Program-made: the position numbers and the translations under genes
Part shown: piece after piece, positions 50,020 through 57,712 of the stretch
How the letters are laid out: every line of letters begins with the position of its first letter
How positions within the stretch are numbered: position 1 is the stretch's first letter
Notes under the pieces: model-generated
Seen by the model: only the letters and a program-made list of their open reading frames with translations
What the model was told of the DNA's origin: nothing
Databases searched by the model: none
Origin: Archangium sp.
Lineage (GTDB): Bacteria > Myxococcota > Myxococcia > Myxococcales > Myxococcaceae
Assembly (NCBI GenBank): GCA_030695565.1
Contig: JAUYRZ010000085.1
Coordinates: 124,001-188,000, forward strand
Length of the DNA stretch: 64,000 bases
Reading direction: 5' to 3'

Positions 50020-51228
50020 TCAGAACTCGAGGATCAGCGTCGAGCCGTCTTGCGTCGCGCGACGGGGCGCACTGTCGAGATCGATCACGATGCGCGTTCC
50101 GGTGGGCTGCTTTCCGAGGCGCACGGCTGTCGCGTACGGGGGCGCCGAAGGAACGGTGTGGCTCTTCTCGGGTGAGGGCCCGCTGAGATCGAAGACGGCG
50201 CGGGGCGGGCCTGTCAGCAGGAACGCGCGGGTGAGTTTGGCAGCGGAGGTGAGCTCGGGGGTGAGCCGCAGCTCGGTGCCGGCGATCGTCCAGGTGAGAC
50301 TCGTCGCGGCGCCGGAAGGCAGCTTCACGCGGCCCTGCTGATCAGGCTTGTTCGCGCGTTGAGGAGCGGGTTTTGAGGGAGCCGCGGTCGCCGCGAGCGG
50401 AGTCGAGGGGGCCATTGCACCGTTCGCCCCGAGCGCAATCGAGGGTGCACCTTCGGCCCGCGGCGGAACTGAGCCCTCGACTTCGCTCGGGATGACCGGT
50501 GAGGGCGCGGCTTCTTTCGCGATGACCGGTGTTGCCTCGACTTCTGTCGCTGCGACCGGTGCTGCCTCGACTTCTTTTGCTGCGACCGGTGCTGCTGGCC
50601 CCTCACCCCGCCCCTCTTCCCGAAGGGGAGAGGGAGAAACGTGGACGATCGGGGGCGCGGCGACGAGCTCCAGCGCGGGCACTTCCTCTTCCAGCTCAGG
50701 CTCAGCCCCGCCCCAGAAAACGAACACCGCGAGCGCCGCACACGCGACCAACGCCACCCCTGCCGCGAGCGGAAGCCACTTCATCCACCGCTTCTCCGGC
50801 GGCGCCAGCGCGAGCGGCTTCCCCTGATCGAGGTTGTGCACCAGGTACCGCACCAGCTCCTCAGCGCGCGGGTGCATGAACTCGGTGAACTTCACCCCAC
50901 AGCCCGGGAAGCGCTCCGTGACCTCGGTGGTATCGGCCCCGGTCCACACCACCTCGGCCTGGGCGAGCGCGAGCGCCCGGCCCCCGGCTTCCAGCGAGAG
51001 GGCCACCTTCGTGCCGGTCGGCAGCGGCTCGGGCATGCGCACGAACAGCCCATCGCGCGACACGTTCGAGGTGACGGTGCGAATGACGCGCGGCTGGCGC
51101 TCGAGCGTGACCACCCGAATGGGGTGCTCAAAGCGGACCCGCGACTCGCGTTGTTGCCGTTCGATCAACACGGCTCGAGTGTCCGCTACAGGAAGCCACA
51201 GGCAAGTTTCCGGCGACTGCGGCACCAT
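50020..51228 (-). CDS. PilZ-domain protein with membrane segment and AMIN domain
   Basis: 402 residues from ATG 51228; a GTG at 51171 is the alternative start. N-terminal PilZ domain (about 22-135) with c-di-GMP motif RQQRESR...and NVSRDG. One transmembrane helix (WLPLAAGVALVACAALAVFVFW, 151-172). A long Pro/Ala/Glu-rich linker contains repeat-derived sequence (about 196-215, PSPLREEGRGEG, and 246-270, VIPSEVEGS). A C-terminal AMIN domain (about 296-402, GAATSLTWTIAGTELRLTPEL, AVFDLSGPSPEKS, TRIVIDLD) normally targets peptidoglycan amidases or secretins. It links second-messenger sensing to the envelope. Convergent overlap with neighbours is limited. Confidence 0.8.
   Translation of the reverse strand: MVPQSPETCLWLPVADTRAVLIERQQRESRVRFEHPIRVVTLERQPRVIRTVTSNVSRDGLFVRMPEPLPTGTKVALSLEAGGRALALAQAEVVWTGADTTEVTERFPGCGVKFTEFMHPRAEELVRYLVHNLDQGKPLALAPPEKRWMKWLPLAAGVALVACAALAVFVFWGGAEPELEEEVPALELVAAPPIVHVSPSPLREEGRGEGPAAPVAAKEVEAAPVAATEVEATPVIAKEAAPSPVIPSEVEGSVPPRAEGAPSIALGANGAMAPSTPLAATAAPSKPAPQRANKPDQQGRVKLPSGAATSLTWTIAGTELRLTPELTSAAKLTRAFLLTGPPRAVFDLSGPSPEKSHTVPSAPPYATAVRLGKQPTGTRIVIDLDSAPRRATQDGSTLILEF
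50605..50641. repeat. CTCTCCC/GGGAGAG repeat embedded in the PilZ-AMIN coding sequence
   Basis: CCTCACCCCGCCCCTCTTCCCGAAGGGGAGAGGGAGA. In frame on the minus strand it reads SPSPLREEGRGEGP. It is the same half-element as the intergenic copies. Confidence 0.75.
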
Positions 51229-51234
51229 GGCGCA

Positions 51235-51936
51235 GTGCGTGAACACTGGAGCCAACGGCGCGCCCTCCCCGCCCCTCAATTCGAGGCCTTGAGAGACACT
51301 TTCCTCGCCTCGCCCCTCGTGGGCGGGAGCACGCTCGCGGGGCCCTTCGAGTCGAGCCGTGGTTTCGCCGTCACCTTCCGTGAAGGCGGCCGCGCCCGGG
51401 TGCTCGATCGGTTCCCCGCGCTCGCGCCGCACTTCGATCGGGTGCTCGGAGCTCCCGCCCTCCGCGCGCTCACGCCCTTCTGGCGCCGCACCCTCACCCG
51501 CATTCCCAACGCCTGGTACCTGAACGTGCTGTTGGTTTCCCCGGGGGGAACGGTGGCGCGCCACGTCGACGCCACCCTGCGCAAACCCAGCGAGACCGAA
51601 GACGCGGTGCCCGAGGTGGTCTCGGTGCTCTACCTCACCATCCCCTCGAAGAAGGGCGGCGAGCTGCGCTTGTGGAATGGCCCGTCTGAGATCGCCCGGC
51701 TGGTGCCGGAAGAGAACGCGCTGCTCCACTTCCGCGGAGATCTCGCCCACGAGGTGTGCGCCTTCGAAGCGCCCGAAGGGGCTCTGCGCGCGAGCCTGGT
51801 GATCGAGCAGTACCACTTCGCGCCCGACGCGCTCGCCCGGCTGCCCGACTTCCAGCTCGAGTCACGCGCCGGCTTCAAGGCCTACCTCAAGCACCACTCA
51901 GACCGCCCGGCGGGCTCCTTCGACCTGGACTCCTGA
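51235..51936 (+). CDS. 2-oxoglutarate/Fe(II)-dependent oxygenase-like protein
   Basis: 233 residues from GTG 51235 (VREHWSQRRALPAP). No ATG is available in frame nearby, so this start is a guess. Iron-binding triad candidates: HVDATL (His-x-Asp) in GGTVARHVDATLRKPS and a distal His in GDLAHEVCAFE, with an Arg in RASLVIEQY for 2-oxoglutarate. Matches the double-stranded beta-helix layout of prolyl-hydroxylase-like enzymes: 'NAWYLNVLLVSPGGTVARHVD', 'VSVLYLTIPSKKGGELRLWNG', 'ALLHFRGDLAHEVCAFEAP'. Substrate unknown. Divergent start 6 bases from the PilZ gene, convergent with the membrane gene at 51898. Confidence 0.78.
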   Translation: MREHWSQRRALPAPQFEALRDTFLASPLVGGSTLAGPFESSRGFAVTFREGGRARVLDRFPALAPHFDRVLGAPALRALTPFWRRTLTRIPNAWYLNVLLVSPGGTVARHVDATLRKPSETEDAVPEVVSVLYLTIPSKKGGELRLWNGPSEIARLVPEENALLHFRGDLAHEVCAFEAPEGALRASLVIEQYHFAPDALARLPDFQLESRAGFKAYLKHHSDRPAGSFDLDS

Positions 51937-52704
51937 CGACTCGAGGCGCGCCGCCAGGCGGGCCCGGTACTCGTCGAGGGGAAAGAGATCGACCTCTGCC
52001 CCGCCCCGCTTGGTGCCGTCTTCGTGGAAGTCGAAGGGGTCGTCGATGTCCTTGATCAGGCGCAGCATGTAGATGTTGAGCAGCGCGACGGTGGGCACGA
52101 TCACGAACTCCGCGATCGGGGTCTTGAACTTGGCCACCATCATCAGGGTGAGGATCATCACCAGCAGCACCTCGAGCAGCGCGTACGCCGGGGGGAGAAA
52201 CCCGGTGCGGCTGATCACATCGATGCGGCTGATGGCCCTGCGCAGCTTGTCGACCGGCGAGAGCGCGTAACCCGCCGTGCTGCCAGCGCCGTTCTGAGCC
52301 AGGTAGGCGAACGCTTCGCTCATGGCCGACAGGGCGGCGAACACCTGGGCGGTCGTCTGCTTCTTCACCAGCCAGGCTTTGATCGCGTCGGTCAGGGTGA
52401 GCAGGTGGCGCTGGAGCACCCGGGCCTCGACCGCCGGCTTCTGCATCACGGCCAGGGCGAACATGTCGTCGATGGCCTCGAGCGTGGTGGCCACTTCACC
52501 GGGGAGCTTCTCGCTCTCCTTGTAGTCGGACATCGTGCCCGCAAGCAGGAAGCCCGTGAGGAACACCGCGCCGGTGAGCACCACGCCGACGTCGGAGAAC
52601 TCGACGACGCCGCCGAACTGCACCACGAACTCCAGGAACATCTTGAGCCCGGTGACCGCGGCTACGAACGGCAAGGTCGTCAACATCAGCTTCCACTTGA
52701 GCAA
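51898..52704 (-). CDS. Membrane protein, possible bestrophin-like family
   Basis: 268 residues. Two N-terminal transmembrane helices (MLTTLPFVAAVTGLKMFL, VVLTGAVFLTGFLLAG), a cytoplasmic helical region (YKESEKLPGEVATTLEAIDDM), then two more helices (YALLEVLLVMILTLMMVAKF, AEFVIVPTVALLNIYMLRLIK) and a charged C-terminus. The hydrophobic hairpins around 'GTMSDYKESEKLPGEVATTLEAIDDM' resemble bestrophin-like or DUF4239 anion channels, but that is only a resemblance. Overlaps the 2OG oxygenase gene by 39 bases at the 3' ends, convergently. Confidence 0.6.
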   Translation of the reverse strand: MLKWKLMLTTLPFVAAVTGLKMFLEFVVQFGGVVEFSDVGVVLTGAVFLTGFLLAGTMSDYKESEKLPGEVATTLEAIDDMFALAVMQKPAVEARVLQRHLLTLTDAIKAWLVKKQTTAQVFAALSAMSEAFAYLAQNGAGSTAGYALSPVDKLRRAISRIDVISRTGFLPPAYALLEVLLVMILTLMMVAKFKTPIAEFVIVPTVALLNIYMLRLIKDIDDPFDFHEDGTKRGGAEVDLFPLDEYRARLAARLESSGVQVEGARRAV

Positions 52705-52762
52705 TGGGTCCTCTCCTCGAAAGGCAGGAGCAGGCTACCTCACTCGGCGCTAACGTCGAGGC

Positions 52763-53590
52763 ATGCGATTCAAGGGAACAGACAGCTACCTCACCAGCGA
52801 GAGCCTGCGCTCCGCGGTGGATTGCGCGCTGGTGCTCCAGCGACCCCTCCTGGTGAAGGGCGAACCGGGCACCGGCAAGACCCTGCTGGCCGAGGCCATC
52901 TCCAGCGCGCTGGGGCTCCAGTTGCTGACGTGGAACGTGAAGAGCACCACCCGCGCGCAAGACGGCCTCTACGTCTACGACGCCGTGCAGCGCCTGCACG
53001 ACTCGCGGTTCAACGACCACGACGTCAAAGACATCGAGAAGTACATCAAGCTCGGGCCGCTGGGAGAGTCGTTCGCCGCGCCCGAACGCAAGGTGCTGCT
53101 GATCGACGAGATCGACAAGGCCGACCTCGAGTTCCCCAACGACCTGCTGCACGAGCTCGATCGCATGCGGTTCCGGGTGATCGAGACGGATCGTGAGGTG
53201 GCGGCCCAACAGCGCCCGGTGGTGATCATCACCTCGAACAACGAGAAGGATCTGCCCGACGCCTTCTTGCGGCGCTGCGTGTTCCACTTCATCGAGTTCC
53301 CCGAGCAGGAGCTGATGAAGCGCATCGTGGCGGTGCACCACCCCGATTTGAACGACCGCATGATCGATCAGTCGCTGGAGATCTTCTACCAACTGCGCGC
53401 GCTCACCCGGCTGCGCAAGCGCCCCACCACCAGTGAGCTCATCGACTGGATCTCCGCGCTCAAAGCCTCGGGCATCTCCACCGTGAAGCTCGATGAAAAC
53501 CTCCCCTTCCTGGGGGCGCTGCTCAAGCGCGAGCAGGATCTCCAGGCGTTCGCCGAGACGTTCGGGGGCAACAAGCGCACGAGGGCGTGA
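52763..53590 (+). CDS. MoxR-type AAA+ ATPase
   Basis: 275 residues. Walker A GEPGTGKT at 33-40, Walker B VLLIDEID at 111-118, sensor 1 ITSNNEKDLPDAFLRRC, and the arginine finger in the same RRC segment. The MoxR helix-2 insert is replaced here by a long 'TRAQDGLYVYDAVQRLHDSRF'. Coupled to a VWA-domain protein (53597) and a CNBD protein (54772), the classic MoxR-VWA chaperone arrangement that matures metal-enzyme or membrane complexes. The gap to the next gene is six bases. Confidence 0.92.
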   Translation: MRFKGTDSYLTSESLRSAVDCALVLQRPLLVKGEPGTGKTLLAEAISSALGLQLLTWNVKSTTRAQDGLYVYDAVQRLHDSRFNDHDVKDIEKYIKLGPLGESFAAPERKVLLIDEIDKADLEFPNDLLHELDRMRFRVIETDREVAAQQRPVVIITSNNEKDLPDAFLRRCVFHFIEFPEQELMKRIVAVHHPDLNDRMIDQSLEIFYQLRALTRLRKRPTTSELIDWISALKASGISTVKLDENLPFLGALLKREQDLQAFAETFGGNKRTRA

Positions 53591-53596
53591 TCCAAG

Positions 53597-54775
53597 ATGT
53601 TCATTCCGTTCATCTACGAGCTGCGCGCGCGGAAGGTGCCGGTGGGCACGCAGGAAGCCGTTGCGCTCGCGGGCGCCCTGAAAGCCGGCCTGCACGACAG
53701 CTCGCTGGACGGCTTCTATTACGTCGCGCGCGCGCTGCTGGTGCACGACGAGAAGCACCTCGACGCGTTCGATGAGGCGTTCGGCAAGAGCTTCGAGGGC
53801 ATCGAGGGCAAGTCGATCGAGCTGCAACAACAGCTGCTGGATTGGCTCAAAGACGCCGAAGAGCGGCTGCCCCACCTGACGCCCGAAGAGCGCGCGTTGC
53901 TCCAACAGTTCGACCGCGCCGAGTTGGAGAAGCTCTTCGAAGAGCGCCTGCGCGAGCAGAAAGAACGCCACGACAAGGGCAACAAGTGGATCGGCACGGC
54001 CGGCACTTCACCGTTCGGCAACAGCGGGCGCGCCGCCCGGCCGGGCATTCGGGTCGGTGGCAAGGGCGGCATGAAGAGCGCGGTGTCGGTGGCAGGTCAA
54101 CGCAACTTCCGCGAGTACCGCGACGACCTGGTGCTCGACGTGCGGCAACTGGCGCTCGCGTTGCGCAAGCTGAGGCTCTTCACGCGCGAAGGTCAGCCCG
54201 ATGAGCTCGACATCGACGGCACCATCGACAAGACGGCGCGCAACTTAGGCGACCTCGAGGTGGTCACCCGCCCGCCCCGCAAGTCGAACACCCGGGTCAT
54301 CTTGATGATGGACGTGGGCGGCTCGATGGATCCCTATGCGCACCTGGTCTCGCGGCTCTTCACCGCCGCGAAGAAGGCCACGCACTTCAAGGAACTGCGC
54401 ACGTACTACTTCCACAACTGCATCTATGGCCGCGTGTACAAAGACGCGCGCCTCAGCCAGCCGGTGAAGATCTCGCAGCTCTTCGCGGAGACCGATCGAA
54501 AGTACAAACTCATCCTCGTGGGCGATGCGCTGATGGCGCCCTGGGAGCTGATGAGCACCTCGGGCTGGCAGGAAGACGAAGGCGTGGAAGGCGTGATGTG
54601 GATGATGCGCCTGCGCGAGCACTACCCTTCGGCGGCGTGGCTCAACCCCGAGCAGCCTTCGAGCTGGTGGCAGAGCACCATCGACGTCTTGCGCCGCGTG
54701 TTCCCCATGTACCCGCTCACGCTGGAAGGCCTGGGTGACGCGGTTCATCAGCTGACCAAGGTGCGTGTGGCATGA
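53597..54775 (+). CDS. VWA-domain protein (CoxE-like), MoxR partner
   Basis: 392 residues. A helical N-terminal domain (about 1-190) with a basic, Gly-rich spacer (NKWIGTAGTSPFGNSGRAARPG). The VWA domain begins around 230: 'RVILMMDVGGSMDPYAHLVSRLFTA'. The MIDAS loop reads D239-V-G-G-S243, i.e. DxGxS rather than the standard DxSxS, so metal binding may be weaker or altered. Later 'ILVGDALMAPWEL' corresponds to the second MIDAS region. It functions with the MoxR ATPase, probably as substrate recogniser. Its stop overlaps the next start (ATGA). Confidence 0.85.
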   Translation: MFIPFIYELRARKVPVGTQEAVALAGALKAGLHDSSLDGFYYVARALLVHDEKHLDAFDEAFGKSFEGIEGKSIELQQQLLDWLKDAEERLPHLTPEERALLQQFDRAELEKLFEERLREQKERHDKGNKWIGTAGTSPFGNSGRAARPGIRVGGKGGMKSAVSVAGQRNFREYRDDLVLDVRQLALALRKLRLFTREGQPDELDIDGTIDKTARNLGDLEVVTRPPRKSNTRVILMMDVGGSMDPYAHLVSRLFTAAKKATHFKELRTYYFHNCIYGRVYKDARLSQPVKISQLFAETDRKYKLILVGDALMAPWELMSTSGWQEDEGVEGVMWMMRLREHYPSAAWLNPEQPSSWWQSTIDVLRRVFPMYPLTLEGLGDAVHQLTKVRVA

Positions 54776-55284
54776 AGAACGACGCCGATCTGCTGGCCTG
54801 GCTCCCCACGATCGCCATCTTCGGTGGCCTCGAGGAGAAGACGCTCAAGCGCATCATCAAACTGATGGGCGAACACCACTTCTCCCCCGAGGCCGAGATC
54901 TGCACCCAGGGCGAAGCGGGCCGCGCGATGTTCCTGGTGCGCGAAGGCGAAGTGGTGGTCTGCCGCGACAACGAAGAGGGCCGGCGCATGAAGATGGTGC
55001 GCATGGGGCCCGGCGAGTTCTTCGGCGAGATGACCCTCATCGACATTCAGAAACGGTCGGCCAGCGTGGTGGCGCAGAAACCGTCGCTGCTGTTCTCCCT
55101 GAGCAACCGCGACCTCTACACGCTCTACCAGGAAGACGTGCCGGGCTACGTGATGGTGCTCCAGAACATCTGCCGCGAGTTGTCGCGTCGACTGCGAGTC
55201 ACGAACCAACGCCTTCAGACCATGGCGTCGGAGCATGACGACGACGAGCACACGTTGATCCGCCCGGCCGTCAAACGAACGTAA
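54772..55284 (+). CDS. Cyclic-nucleotide-binding (CNBD) protein
   Basis: 170 residues. A CAP-type nucleotide-binding fold, about 12-130: 'LPTIAIFGGLEEKTLKRIIKLMGEHHFSPEAEICTQGEAGRAMFLVREGEVVV', 'MGPGEFFGEMTLIDIQKRSASVVAQKPSLLFSLSNRDL'. The phosphate-binding cassette FFGEMTLIDIQKRSASV is intact, with Glu and Arg. No DNA-binding domain follows; the tail is a helix. So it is a cyclic-nucleotide sensor (cAMP or similar) without its own output, probably controlling the MoxR-VWA pair it is coupled to. Confidence 0.85.
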   Translation: MKNDADLLAWLPTIAIFGGLEEKTLKRIIKLMGEHHFSPEAEICTQGEAGRAMFLVREGEVVVCRDNEEGRRMKMVRMGPGEFFGEMTLIDIQKRSASVVAQKPSLLFSLSNRDLYTLYQEDVPGYVMVLQNICRELSRRLRVTNQRLQTMASEHDDDEHTLIRPAVKRT

Positions 55285-55285
55285 T

Positions 55286-55330
55286 CCCCTCTCCCTTCGG
55301 GCCCTTCGGGAGAGGGTCAGGGTGAGGGGC
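55286..55330. repeat. CTCTCCC/GGGAGAG repeat overlapping the YceI gene end
   Basis: CCCCTCTCCCTTCGGGCCCTTCGGGAGAGGGTCAGGGTGAGGGG: a clean half-element. Its TCAGGGTGAGG arm, read on the minus strand, supplies the stop and last residues of the YceI-family gene. Confidence 0.85.
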
Positions 55331-55814
55331 GCACGTTCACCACCACGACGACCTCAGGCTTCACCTTGAGCGCACCGAACAGGGCGCTGAAAGGCCTGAT
55401 CCCAAACGTTCGCTGATCGACGCGAAACTCAACGCGATTCCCCGAGCGAGTTCCCCGCACCTCGTGCGTCTGGCCGTGCAGGGTCAACGCGCCGACGACC
55501 GCGGTCTGGGTCACCTCAGTCGAGACGAAGCGAATCACCCCGTAGCGCTGCGACTGCAGCACCTCCTGAGTCGCGTTCTTCTCGATCTCCCCGAACTTCG
55601 AGCTCGAGATCATCGCAGGCGCCTCCACCCCGTCCTTCATCGCGGTGACCACGCGCAGCGACGCGGGATCCAGCTCCAACCGCGCCGAGGTCCCCTCCAC
55701 CTCGAGGGTGAACTTCGTCGCCTGGAGCTTGAGATCGTGGGCCACCGCGGAGAGCAGGCCCTCCTTGAAGCTGAACACGATGATCTCCGCTGACGATGCG
55801 TCGTAGCGCGCCAT
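55317..55814 (-). CDS. YceI-family lipid-binding-fold protein
   Basis: 165 residues from ATG 55814 (MARYDASSAEIIVF). The YceI lipocalin-like barrel: 'FKEGLLSAVAHDLKLQATKFTLEVEG', 'LELDPASLRVVTAMKDG', 'KNATQEVLQSQRYGVIRFVSTEV', 'GALTLHGQTHEVRG'. The 'AVAHDLKL' motif is the family signature. No signal peptide here, unlike many members, so it may be cytoplasmic. It ends in RPSP-stop, built by the palindromic repeat. A frame of 587 residues reading from 57080 is only the antisense extension of this gene. Confidence 0.85.
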   Translation of the reverse strand: MARYDASSAEIIVFSFKEGLLSAVAHDLKLQATKFTLEVEGTSARLELDPASLRVVTAMKDGVEAPAMISSSKFGEIEKNATQEVLQSQRYGVIRFVSTEVTQTAVVGALTLHGQTHEVRGTRSGNRVEFRVDQRTFGIRPFSALFGALKVKPEVVVVVNVRPSP

Positions 55815-55844
55815 GGCGTCTGTCTGGCATAGAGCGCAGCGGCC

Positions 55845-56378
55845 GTGATCAAGAAGTTCTCCATCAGCCTCGTCGTGGCGAGCCTCGCACTGCTCGGGGT
55901 CGGCTTCGTGCTCCCCCGCGGTTGGAGAGTGGAGCAGCACGTGGTCATCGCCGCCTCCCCCGCGCAGATCCACGCGCTGCTCTTCGACTTGAAGCGCTGG
56001 CAGGAGTGGTCGGTCTGGAACCGCACGATGGATCCGCTGCTGCGCAACACCTACGAAGGCCCGCATGACGGCGTGGGCGCGCGCTGGTTGTGGCTGGGCC
56101 CCACCATGGGCCGCGGCCAGGTGGTGATCGTCGCCTCCGATCCACAACGTGGCATCGAGCTCGATGAAGCGATCGAGTCGGAGCTGGTGAACGCCCACGC
56201 CTCGTTGACCTTCACGCCCGAGGGTGACGCGACGCGGGTGACCTGGGTCGATGAAGGGACGCTCCCGCCCATCATGGGAGGCTTCTTCCGCGGCCTCGTG
56301 GAGGACCGGCTGGCCGAACACGTCTCGACCAGTCTTCGAAAACTCAAGGCCCTCCTCGAAGACCGGCCCGCCGGCTGA
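55845..56378 (+). CDS. SRPBCC-fold (START/polyketide-cyclase-like) protein
   Basis: 177 residues from GTG 55845 (start IKKFSISLVVASLALLGVG). One N-terminal transmembrane anchor or signal peptide. The SRPBCC fold continues: 'RVEQHVVIAASPAQIHALLFDLKRWQEWSVWN', 'GARWLWLGPTMGRGQVVIVASDPQRGIELDE', 'HASLTFTPEGDATRVTWVDEGTLPPIMG', and the C-terminal helix. Pattern of 'coenzyme Q-binding/polyketide cyclase' proteins: hydrophobic ligand binding, anchored at the membrane. Divergent from YceI with 30 bases between starts. Confidence 0.8.
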   Translation: MIKKFSISLVVASLALLGVGFVLPRGWRVEQHVVIAASPAQIHALLFDLKRWQEWSVWNRTMDPLLRNTYEGPHDGVGARWLWLGPTMGRGQVVIVASDPQRGIELDEAIESELVNAHASLTFTPEGDATRVTWVDEGTLPPIMGGFFRGLVEDRLAEHVSTSLRKLKALLEDRPAG

Positions 56379-56421
56379 GCAGGTTGTCCGCGAGCACGGC
56401 TCGCGGTGTGTTCGAGGGACC

Positions 56422-57675
56422 ATGAGTCCCGACTGGGGCAGTTGGAGCGACCGGTTTCGCTGGCGCGTCTCGAGGCGCGGCAACGTGGTCGAGCTGTGGG
56501 CCACGCCCGCGGCGATCGGCGAACAAGCGGCCCGCCTCGCCGACGAGCCGGTTCGCGCGCTGACCATCGAAAACGCCGACATCGCCGGGGTGGCGGCGCT
56601 CTCGTTGCGAGAGCCGTTTCGAAACCTGCGCCAGCTCTCGGTCGAAGCGAACGGGCTCTCCGGCGACCTGGTGGCCACGCTGGTCGAGCGGCTGCACTCT
56701 CCGCGGCTGCACTCGTTGTCGCTCTCCAGGGTGGCGCTCGAGGGCACCGGGCTCAAGTGGCGAAAGGTGCTCGCGGGGGCGGCTCGTCTGGAGAGGCTCG
56801 AGCTCACGGGCTGCTTCACCAGTGGTGATGCGGCAGCCGCTTTCCTGCGGGAGGCCAGGCTGCCGCGCGTTCGCAGGCTTCGGTTGGCAGACAACGGTTT
56901 GGGGCACGGCGTCGAGGCGATCGCGCTCGAGCTCCGCCGCTCGGGCCGGCGGTTGATCGAGCTCGGGGTGGGGTCAAATGCGCTCGATGGCCCCTCGGTG
57001 TGCCGGCTGCTCGACGGCCTGCGACTCCAGGAGCTGTGGCTCACCCAGAATCCGCTCGGGGCCGAAGGCATGCGCCGCATCGCGCGCGCGCTCGAGGCAC
57101 GGACCCTTCGGCAGATCGGCGTGGCGCGTTGTCAGCTGGGCGACGCGGGCGCGCGCGCGATGGCCTTGTGGCTGGGCGGCTCGACGCTCGAGCACGTGTA
57201 CGCCGACGGGAATGGGTTTGGCGTCGCCGGCGCACGCCACTTCGCGACGCACTGGCGCACCAACCTGGGGGCGGCGCTGTTGCTCGCCGAGAACCAGCTC
57301 GGCGATGAAGGGGTGGAGGCGTTGGTGTCCACCGCGGCCGGTGAACGGCTGCGGCGGCTCGATCTGTCTGGCAATGGGCTGACAGCGAAGTCGGTGCGTG
57401 CACTGGCGCGGTCTCCGCACCTGACGAAGTTGAGGGAGCTCGAGCTGAGCGACAACGAGCTCGGGGATGAAGGGGCGATCGCGTTGAGCGAGTCACCGCT
57501 GTTGGGCCGGTTGTTGGAGCTCGATTTGAGCGCGAACGGCATCGCGCGGGTCGGTGCGAGCGCCCTGGCGGACCGCGCGGGAAGACGGCTGCGGTCGTTC
57601 TGGTTGCTCAGGGGCAACGACGTGCCCGCGATGTTCGTGCAGACCATGCGATCTCACGGCGTCGGCGTGGTTTGA
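56422..57675 (+). CDS. Leucine-rich repeat protein, ribonuclease-inhibitor type
   Basis: 417 residues from ATG 56422. Tandem repeats of about 28 residues with the pattern LxxLxLxxNxLxxxGxxxLAxx: 'LRRLRLADNGLGHGVEAIAL', 'LQELWLTQNPLGAEGMRRIARAL', 'LRRLDLSGNGLTAKSVRALA', 'LRELELSDNELGDEGAIAL', 'LLELDLSANGIARVGASALA'. Seven or more units are visible. No signal peptide, so cytoplasmic, which is unusual for a bacterial LRR protein outside effectors. Myxobacteria carry many LRR proteins of this type; partner unknown. Downstream of the SRPBCC gene by 43 bases. Confidence 0.85.
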   Translation: MSPDWGSWSDRFRWRVSRRGNVVELWATPAAIGEQAARLADEPVRALTIENADIAGVAALSLREPFRNLRQLSVEANGLSGDLVATLVERLHSPRLHSLSLSRVALEGTGLKWRKVLAGAARLERLELTGCFTSGDAAAAFLREARLPRVRRLRLADNGLGHGVEAIALELRRSGRRLIELGVGSNALDGPSVCRLLDGLRLQELWLTQNPLGAEGMRRIARALEARTLRQIGVARCQLGDAGARAMALWLGGSTLEHVYADGNGFGVAGARHFATHWRTNLGAALLLAENQLGDEGVEALVSTAAGERLRRLDLSGNGLTAKSVRALARSPHLTKLRELELSDNELGDEGAIALSESPLLGRLLELDLSANGIARVGASALADRAGRRLRSFWLLRGNDVPAMFVQTMRSHGVGVV

Positions 57676-57712
57676 AAAAACCTCTCCTTGCGAAGCGGGG
57701 CGAGGGAGCACT
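57676..57712. repeat. CTCTCC/GGGGCGAGG repeat, degenerate
   Basis: AACCTCTCCTTGCGAAGCGGGGCGAGGGAGCAC, like the left arm of the element at 5267-5370, located after the LRR gene stop and before the convergent lipase gene. Confidence 0.6.

Noticed and set aside
50641-51234. A longer 2OG oxygenase reading from 50641
   Set aside because: The upstream part overlaps the opposite-strand PilZ gene and has no oxygenase features; the domain begins near GTG 51235.
55815-57080. A longer YceI protein starting near 57080
   Set aside because: The region is antisense to the SRPBCC and LRR genes and of low complexity; the YceI domain starts at ATG 55814.
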